From the NCBI GenBank assembly GCA_036985935.1, contig BTQP01000062.1, positions 1 through 10,006 on the forward strand: 10,006 nucleotides of DNA, read 5' to 3'. Shown one piece after another: positions 5,577 through 10,006 of the stretch (the first letter of the stretch is position 1; every line of letters begins with the position of its first letter). Source of the DNA: JAMBLL01 sp036985935 (GTDB taxonomy: Bacteria > Actinomycetota > Acidimicrobiia > Spongiisociales > UBA5794). A program made the translations under genes and the position numbers. A model generated the notes under the pieces. That model was not told the origin of the DNA and did no database searches. It saw only the letters and a program-made list of their open reading frames with translations.

Positions 5577-6968
5577 TCATGCGAGTTCGTTCACGAGCGC
5601 CCAGAGCCGATCAACGTGGGCCTCATCGGTGTGCGTTTGCCCGATCGATAGGCGAATGAACCATTCGTCGTTGATGTGTGAAGGCGTTACAGCGACCTCG
5701 CCACTTGCGTTCAGCGCCTCCGCGAGTGACCTGGTCGCGTCGTTGCCGTCGAGGTGCGCAAAACATACGAGCCCGAAAGGATGTGGGGCGACGAGCGCGA
5801 AACGGTCGTCAGCTTCCAGCCGCTCAGCGACAAGGTTCGCCAGACGGACGTGGTTGCGTACGAACTCGCGCAAGCCCTCGACGCCGTACGAGCGGATGAC
5901 CCACCACAACTTGAGCGCTCTGAAACGGCGACCAAGGGGAACGTGCCAATCGCGGTAGTCGATCACTGAACCTTGATCCGACGCTTCGCTTCGAAGGTAC
6001 GGAGGCAGGATGTTCATCGTGTCCACAAGCGGTTTGCGATCAGCGACCCACAACACGTTGCAATCGAAGTTCACCATCATCCATTTGTGCGGGTTGAACG
6101 TGTAACTGTCTGCCAGTTCAAGCCCATCTTGCAACTGTCGGAACTCGGGGCAAACCATCGCAGTGCCCGCGTATGCGGCGTCGACGTGGTGCCACATACC
6201 CACCTTGGATGCGATCTCACCGATCCGTCTGACCGGATCCACGGCCGTCGTTGCCGTCGTCCCGATCGCAGACACGACACAGATCGGAAGCAGGCCTCGA
6301 GCAATATCGTTCGCTATCGCGTCTTCCAAAACCACGATGTCCATGGCGAACTCTGCATCGGTCGGGATCTTCGAACAGTGCCCGATCCCGGCGACCGTGC
6401 AACCCTTCTCGATCGACGAATGTGCCTGATCCGATACATACACGACCATCCGATCAGCGGATGCCTCGTCGCGACGGCTGTTACGGGCAACAGCAAGAAC
6501 CGCGTGCGTGGCGTCCGATGCGCTCATCTGAATGACACCTCCGCCCGGTCCATCGGATCTCCATGTAGCCGGCAGTCCAAGCATCTCAACAAGCCAGTCG
6601 AGCACCCTGGTCTCGATCTCCGTCACCGCTGGGGAGGTCGACCACAACATTCCCTGGACACCAAGCCCGGCCGACACGAACTCCGCGAGGACCGATGGCG
6701 GAGAGCTGTTCGCGGGAAAGTACGCATACCAACCTGGAGACTGCCAGTGAGTGATTCCCGGCATCACGATGCGGTCGAGATCACCCAGCAATGCGGCGAA
6801 AGACTCCGGGCTTTGTGGAGCAGACTCCGGCATCATCGCGGCGATCTGACCCGGTTCAACGGTGGAGAGAACGGGATACGACTCGACATTCTCGAAGTAG
6901 TCGGCAAGCCAGTCAACGACAGCGTATCCGTTCTCGCGGAACTCCTCGGGTGTCATGTGTGATCCCAT
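5577..6968 (-). CDS. Group II PLP-dependent aromatic-L-amino-acid decarboxylase
   Basis: The 463-residue enzyme is a fold-type I PLP decarboxylase of the DDC/tyrosine/tryptophan decarboxylase family, which converts an aromatic L-amino acid to its amine and CO2. The PLP lysine is K295 in F-N-P-H-K-W. H183 in D-Q-A-H-S-S would stack on the cofactor, and D263 in H-V-D-A-A-Y-A-G would bind the pyridine nitrogen. Y324 in L-P-P-Y-L-R-S matches the catalytic-loop Tyr (Y332 of mammalian DDC) that distinguishes true decarboxylases from Phe-containing aldehyde synthases. The block I-D-Y-R-D-W-H-V-P-L-G-R-R-F-R-A-L-K is typical of the family, as is the length. ATG 6968 is preferred to longer versions because GGGAG (minus strand, 6980-6976) lies 7 nt upstream and a longer N-terminus would run into the Nudix gene. 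It is probably cotranscribed with that gene, 25 bp upstream. The preferred amino acid cannot be told from sequence alone. Confidence 0.93.
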   Translation of the reverse strand: MGSHMTPEEFRENGYAVVDWLADYFENVESYPVLSTVEPGQIAAMMPESAPQSPESFAALLGDLDRIVMPGITHWQSPGWYAYFPANSSPPSVLAEFVSAGLGVQGMLWSTSPAVTEIETRVLDWLVEMLGLPATWRSDGPGGGVIQMSASDATHAVLAVARNSRRDEASADRMVVYVSDQAHSSIEKGCTVAGIGHCSKIPTDAEFAMDIVVLEDAIANDIARGLLPICVVSAIGTTATTAVDPVRRIGEIASKVGMWHHVDAAYAGTAMVCPEFRQLQDGLELADSYTFNPHKWMMVNFDCNVLWVADRKPLVDTMNILPPYLRSEASDQGSVIDYRDWHVPLGRRFRALKLWWVIRSYGVEGLREFVRNHVRLANLVAERLEADDRFALVAPHPFGLVCFAHLDGNDATRSLAEALNASGEVAVTPSHINDEWFIRLSIGQTHTDEAHVDRLWALVNELA

Positions 6969-6993
6969 GGCGGAACTCCCAGGTCTCGTGCTT

Positions 6994-7536
6994 TCAGTTA
7001 TCGCCATTGAGGTGCCCGAGAAGTTCACGCACCATGGCGGCGGTTGCTCCCCAGAGCATTCCCTCTTCGAACTCGAAGAACCACAACGAGTATCCAAACC
7101 AGGGGCGGCGCTTCCACCGAGAATCGTCGAGTAGTTCATCGATTCTCGGTTCGATGATGACGTCGACCTCCCTTGGATCTGCGACCAACTCCTTCGGTCT
7201 CGCAATCCGGGCAACCACAGGAACGATGGGGCGCTTGCGGTCGCGTGTGGTCACTGGCTCGAGGCCGCCAAAGATCTCGACGACAGCCTCGGGAGGTAGC
7301 CCGACCTCTTCGAAGGCCTCGCGTTTGGCCGTCGCTATCGGATCTTCGCCCGCTTCGCGGTGACCCCCGGGAAACACGATATCTCCTGGATGTGTTGGCA
7401 TGGTGTCGGGCCGCCTGGTCAGAATGACACGCATATGATCGTCGGCGTCGATGTAGAGAGGCACCAGCACTGCGTATTCAGCGCCGGGAGGGTCAGCAAC
7501 AGCCGGAAGAGAGCGGAGTATCGTCCATGGGTCCAT
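6994..7536 (-). CDS. Nudix hydrolase, CoA-pyrophosphatase (NudL/PCD1) type
   Basis: This 180-residue protein has a complete Nudix box starting at G58: G-x5-E64-x7-R72-E73-A-F-E76-E77-V-G-L. These glutamates would coordinate the Mg2+ or Mn2+ used to cleave a nucleoside diphosphate linkage. Just before it, residues 37-58 (V-I-L-T-R-R-P-D-T-M, then T-H-P-G-D-I-V-F-P-G-G) match the CoA-pyrophosphatase signature of an L-T-x-R core, a conserved H-x-G and F-P-G-G. The likely reaction splits CoA or oxidised CoA into 3',5'-ADP and 4'-phosphopantetheine. The length is close to the family norm. ATG 7536 is the first codon of a probable leaderless transcript (TAAGCT 6 nt upstream). The decarboxylase gene follows 25 bp downstream. 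No functional link between the two enzymes is obvious. The Nudix assignment is firm; the CoA specificity is inferred from motifs. Confidence 0.9.
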   Translation of the reverse strand: MDPWTILRSLPAVADPPGAEYAVLVPLYIDADDHMRVILTRRPDTMPTHPGDIVFPGGHREAGEDPIATAKREAFEEVGLPPEAVVEIFGGLEPVTTRDRKRPIVPVVARIARPKELVADPREVDVIIEPRIDELLDDSRWKRRPWFGYSLWFFEFEEGMLWGATAAMVRELLGHLNGDN

Positions 7537-7542
7537 TGACCG

Positions 7543-7560
7543 AGCTTATCCGGATAGTCT
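7543..7560. promoter_or_regulatory. Compact divergent promoter between Nudix and GNAT genes
   Basis: Two -10-like hexamers point away from each other across a 6-bp centre: TAGTCT (7555-7560, plus) and TAAGCT (7548-7543, minus). They flank and partly overlap a perfect 10-bp palindrome, TATCCGGATA (7547-7556). Each hexamer lies 6-7 nt from its ATG (7568 and 7536), and neither gene has a Shine-Dalgarno sequence. Both transcripts are therefore predicted to be leaderless. The symmetry could also serve as a repressor site. Confidence 0.45.
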
Positions 7561-7567
7561 GAGCCAC

Positions 7568-8167
7568 ATGTCGTCCCACGTCCACAGCCAGCCGAGGTAC
7601 TCCAGGCGCCTGATGATGCGACAGTTCCGCAGGCGTGACGTCGGCCCACTCCACGAGGCGATCTCGGCATCACTCGGTGATCTGCAACCGTGGCTGCCCT
7701 GGGTGGAGGGATATGACCGCGGTTCGTCGCAACGGTTCGTCCGTGAATCGGTGAGCGCGTGGGCAGAACGTCGGGCATTCGACTTCACGATCCGGCCGAT
7801 CGACGATCTCGACAGGCACGTAGGAAATGTCTCGATTTGGACCACATCCCAACAGAACTCCATCGGTGAGGTCGGTTACTGGATCCGATCCGATGACACC
7901 GGACTCGGGTACGGAACCGAGGCGACCACGCGGATCGTTCAGGTGGGGTTCGAAGAAATGGGTCTCCACAAGGTCCAACTACGCATCGCCGTCGGCAATG
8001 AGCGGTCTGATCGAGTTGCTGAGCGGATCGGCTTCGTCCAGGAAGGCATCCTCAGAGACGAGGTCAAGGTCGGAAACCGATGGCTCGACCACACGGTGTG
8101 GTCGATGCTCGAAGAGGAATGGTGGGTCCAGCGCGACCGCCATCGGGCTGAGGGCACGATCTCCTGA
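7568..8167 (+). CDS. GNAT-family N-acetyltransferase, RimJ/RimL-like
   Basis: The 199-residue protein has the RimJ/RimL-type GNAT layout: an opening R-R-L-M-M-R-Q-F-R-R-R-D-V strand, a central E-V-G-Y-W-I strand (about 101-106), and the acetyl-CoA binding loop D-T-G-L-G-Y-G-T-E-A (about 110-119). These are followed by L-R-I-A-V-G-N-E-R-S-D-R-V-A-E-R-I-G-F (about 137-155) and G-I-L-R-D-E-V. The family transfers acetyl from acetyl-CoA to protein N-termini, ribosomal proteins or small amines; the acceptor here is unknown. ATG 7568 has a -10-like hexamer 7 nt upstream and no Shine-Dalgarno sequence. M16 or M17 are possible later starts but would remove part of the first strand's lead-in. It reads divergently from the Nudix gene, and a methyltransferase gene follows 62 bp downstream with its own ribosome binding site. 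Confidence 0.9.
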   Translation: MSSHVHSQPRYSRRLMMRQFRRRDVGPLHEAISASLGDLQPWLPWVEGYDRGSSQRFVRESVSAWAERRAFDFTIRPIDDLDRHVGNVSIWTTSQQNSIGEVGYWIRSDDTGLGYGTEATTRIVQVGFEEMGLHKVQLRIAVGNERSDRVAERIGFVQEGILRDEVKVGNRWLDHTVWSMLEEEWWVQRDRHRAEGTIS

Positions 8168-8199
8168 CGAGCCACATCGCCAGCCCCTGAACCCGGGCG

Positions 8200-8221
8200 T
8201 ATGATTGGGGAGGAAAGGGAG
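8200..8221 (+). promoter_or_regulatory. Possible promoter -10 and ribosome binding site of the methyltransferase gene
   Basis: TATGAT at 8200-8205 is a good -10 match, but no convincing -35 lies at the expected distance. The purine-rich stretch after it contains GGGAG (8217-8221), 8 nt before ATG 8230, and GGGGAGG (8207-8213) further away. Unlike the kinase, regulator, Nudix and GNAT genes, this gene has a leader with a clear Shine-Dalgarno sequence. Confidence 0.4.
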
Positions 8222-8229
8222 AGACGCAT

Positions 8230-8862
8230 ATGCCGAAGGACCCGTATGGACGGATCGCCCCCTGGTACGACAGGTTCCTGGAGCCGCTGAACGCTCCCGT
8301 TCGGGCGATAAGCATGAAGATGCTTCAACCATCCGATGGAATGATGATTCTCGACGTCGGCTGCGGAACAGGCACAGGCCTCGAACGGTACCTTGATGCC
8401 GGTTGTGAAGTGTTCGGAATCGATGCTTCACAGGCAATGCTGGACCAGGCCCACAATCGCCTCGGTGACCGTGCGGACCTGACACTCGGGAATGCTGCAG
8501 ACATGCCATACGATGACAACACGTTCGACGTGGTGGTCGCATCGATGTTCCTTCATGAGCTCCCTGTCGAGACGCGCGACCGCGTTGTTTCCGAGATCGC
8601 TCGCGTTCTCGCACCCGACGGAAAAGCGGTCTTCATCGACTTTGCGGCTTCGGATCTCACGCCCAAGGGACGCGCCATCAGGGCGATGTCGATGGTCGTG
8701 GAACGGATTGCTGGAAGGGACCACCACAGAAACTGCAAGACCTTCCTCTCCTCAGGAGGCGTTCCCACGCTGTCCTCACCCCTCGATGTTGACCGCTCGA
8801 AGATCCTCGGCGGGGGCAATATGGGTATCTACGTGCTGGCCGCCGCGAGCGGCTCTGATTGA
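8230..8862 (+). CDS. Class I SAM-dependent methyltransferase (UbiE/MenG-like fold)
   Basis: The 210-residue protein has the usual Rossmann-like methyltransferase motifs in order. Motif I is I-L-D-V-G-C-G-T-G-T-G-L (about 40-51). Motif II follows with V-F-G-I-D-A-S-Q-A-M-L-D-Q-A. Next come A-D-M-P-Y-D-D-N-T-F-D-V-V-V-A (about 94-108) and the post-motif R-V-L-A-P-D-G-K-A-V-F-I-D-F. The N-terminus Y-G-R-I-A-P-W-Y-D-R-F resembles UbiE/MenG-type enzymes that methylate quinone precursors or other small molecules. The C-terminal region lacks any feature that would fix the substrate. ATG 8230 is supported by GGGAG 8 nt upstream. Cotranscription with the GNAT gene (62 bp upstream) is possible, as is initiation from the TATGAT element in between. 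The methyltransferase assignment is firm; the substrate is unknown. Confidence 0.9.
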   Translation: MPKDPYGRIAPWYDRFLEPLNAPVRAISMKMLQPSDGMMILDVGCGTGTGLERYLDAGCEVFGIDASQAMLDQAHNRLGDRADLTLGNAADMPYDDNTFDVVVASMFLHELPVETRDRVVSEIARVLAPDGKAVFIDFAASDLTPKGRAIRAMSMVVERIAGRDHHRNCKTFLSSGGVPTLSSPLDVDRSKILGGGNMGIYVLAAASGSD

Positions 8863-8891
8863 CGAATCGATCCGTCACAACTCGGCCTCGG

Positions 8892-8923
8892 TAGGGTTTA
8901 CCCACGGCGAAGGACAAAGGAGG
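8892..8923 (+). promoter_or_regulatory. Possible promoter and ribosome binding site of the phosphofructokinase gene
   Basis: TAGGGT (8892-8897) is a plausible -10 element and overlaps the short palindrome GGGTTTACCC (8894-8903). A strong Shine-Dalgarno sequence, AGGAGG (8918-8923), lies 4 nt before GTG 8928. A TTGACG at 8859-8864 would be a good -35, but it lies 27 bp from the -10, too far for a standard promoter. Confidence 0.35.
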
Positions 8924-8927
8924 CACC

Positions 8928-10006
8928 GTGCGCATCGGCATCCTGACGGGCGGTGGAGATGTACCCGGACTCAATCCATGTATCAAGGCGGTCGTAAATA
9001 GGGTTGCAGATCAGGGCCACGAGGTCATCGGATTTCGCCGCGGGTGGGCAGGGCTTCTGAACACGAACCCGCAGGACCCGGCATCCATCGAGGAAAACAC
9101 GATGGTGCTCGATCCCGGCGTGGTGCGAACGGTCGATCGCTCAGGCGGCACCTTCCTGCACACGAGTCGAACGAACCCGGGGAGGGTCAGAAGTCAAGAG
9201 GTCCCTGAGTTCCTCAGGGCATCTGCCACCGGTGACGGCCCGTATGACTTCACGGACCACTCGATGGAAGTTCTCGAGGCCCTGGGTGTCGATGTGCTGA
9301 TCCCCATTGGAGGCGACGACACGCTGTCGTACGGACTCCGCATGCATCAAGAAGGCGTGCCGGTGATCGCCGTTCCGAAAACGATGGACAACGACGTGCA
9401 CGGAACTGACTACTGCATCGGCTTCTCAACCGCGGTGACTCGCGGCGTTGACTTCATCCACAACCTTCGAACAAGTACGGGCAGCCACGAACGGATCGCA
9501 GTCGTGGAGCTGTTCGGACGATATTCGGGAGAAACGAGCCTCATCACGGCCTACCTTGCAGGTGTTGACAGGGCGATCATCTCTGAAGTCCCCTTCGATG
9601 TGGAGCGCCTCGCAGGAATGCTGCTCGACGACAAACGAAAGAACTCGTCGCACTACGCCATGATGACGATCTCCGAGGGAGCCACTCTGAAAGAAGGGGA
9701 AATGGTCGTCTCGGGTGACGAGGATTCCTACGGTCACAGGAAACTCGGCGGTATCGGAGCCGTCACCGGTTCGCTTCTCACCGACATCACCGGCGAGTCT
9801 GTCATCTACCAGCAGGTCGCGTATCTGATGAGGTCGGGCGATCCAGATTCGCTCGATCTCATGGTCGCTACCAACTATGCGAACATGGCTGCCGATCTTG
9901 CGCTGGAGGGGGCGTCAGGGCGCATGGTCGCCCTGAGGGGTGGGACCTACACGAACGTCGCGATCGGTGAAACCAGCGAAGGTGTCAAACGTGTCGACGT
10001 AGACGA
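8928..10006 (+). CDS. Phosphofructokinase, predicted PPi-dependent (partial, 3' truncated)
   Basis: The frame opens at GTG 8928 and stays open to the right edge (359 codons visible), covering nearly all of a typical PFK. It begins V-R-I-G-I-L-T-G-G-G-D-V-P-G-L-N, the canonical phosphoryl-donor loop. Residues 125-134 contain I-P-I-G-G-D130-D131-T-L, and residues 150-156 read P-K151-T-M-D154-N-D156, with D154 the expected catalytic base. In this family Asp at the D131 position together with Lys at the K151 position marks pyrophosphate-dependent enzymes, whereas ATP enzymes usually have Gly at both. F-G-R-Y-S-G-E-T (196-203) stands in place of the common M-G-R-x-x-G, and G-R-M-V-A-L-R-G-G-T-Y appears late. 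The enzyme would reversibly interconvert fructose 6-phosphate and fructose 1,6-bisphosphate. PPi use is inferred from the two-residue signature. A strong AGGAGG 4 nt upstream supports the start. Confidence 0.92.
   Translation, partial: MRIGILTGGGDVPGLNPCIKAVVNRVADQGHEVIGFRRGWAGLLNTNPQDPASIEENTMVLDPGVVRTVDRSGGTFLHTSRTNPGRVRSQEVPEFLRASATGDGPYDFTDHSMEVLEALGVDVLIPIGGDDTLSYGLRMHQEGVPVIAVPKTMDNDVHGTDYCIGFSTAVTRGVDFIHNLRTSTGSHERIAVVELFGRYSGETSLITAYLAGVDRAIISEVPFDVERLAGMLLDDKRKNSSHYAMMTISEGATLKEGEMVVSGDEDSYGHRKLGGIGAVTGSLLTDITGESVIYQQVAYLMRSGDPDSLDLMVATNYANMAADLALEGASGRMVALRGGTYTNVAIGETSEGVKRVDVD

Noticed and set aside
5973..6962. 329-codon plus-strand open frame opposite the decarboxylase gene
   Set aside because: It is the antisense of a clear PLP decarboxylase with all catalytic residues, and its translation has Arg/His-rich composition and no motif.
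6969..7214. Longer N-terminus of the decarboxylase starting at 7214
   Set aside because: It would overlap the Nudix gene on the same strand in another frame. The Ser-rich extension does not resemble the family, and ATG 6968 has a well-spaced GGGAG.
1..10006. Mobile element, CRISPR array, tRNA or defence island
   Set aside because: No transposase, integrase, regularly spaced repeats, tRNA-like cloverleaf or terminal inverted repeats were seen. Gene content and composition look uniformly chromosomal.

Overview
The window is GC-rich, densely coding DNA with short gaps between genes. GTG starts, a DosR/DevR-like response regulator beside a DosS/DosT-like kinase, and several probable leaderless promoters of the form TAnnnT about 7 nt before ATG all point to an actinomycete-type bacterium (Actinomycetota, possibly an acidimicrobial lineage). 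The phylum is an inference from gene content; no rRNA or other marker gene is present.

Region 1 (1-3679, plus strand) is the downstream part of a respiratory gene cluster. It holds the C-terminal end of an ethylbenzene-dehydrogenase-type heme-binding protein, then a perfect 14-bp stem-loop. After these come a Tat-exported ferredoxin-like subunit with sixteen cysteines (four predicted [4Fe-4S] clusters), a ten-helix NrfD/ActC-like membrane subunit, and a membrane-anchored c-type cytochrome with an Ig-like domain. The last three genes overlap or abut and are probably translationally coupled. The catalytic subunit, presumably a molybdopterin oxidoreductase, would lie upstream and is not visible. 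The substrate and the direction of electron flow therefore cannot be read from this window.

Region 2 (3676-5556) is a divergently transcribed two-component system. The minus-strand histidine kinase has one GAF domain that keeps the residues corresponding to the DosS/DosT heme-ligand His and distal Tyr. The plus-strand NarL/DosR-type regulator keeps the DosR recognition-helix residues. The kinase gene runs tail-to-tail into the cytochrome gene and shares stop-codon bases with it. The simplest reading is an O2, NO, CO or redox sensor next to a respiratory complex it may regulate.

Region 3 (5577-7536, minus strand) is a two-gene unit: a Nudix hydrolase of the CoA-pyrophosphatase type, then a group II PLP-dependent aromatic amino acid decarboxylase. 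Region 4 (7568-10006, plus strand) has a RimJ/RimL-like GNAT acetyltransferase, a class I SAM methyltransferase, and the 5' part of a phosphofructokinase whose active-site signature (GGDD plus PKTMDND) predicts pyrophosphate rather than ATP as phosphoryl donor. The Nudix and GNAT genes diverge from a 31-bp gap carrying back-to-back -10 hexamers. There is no CRISPR array, tRNA, rRNA, insertion sequence or phage gene, and no gene-free stretch longer than about 100 bp. The most interesting parts are the unusual mixture of respiratory subunits and the compact heme-sensor system beside it.
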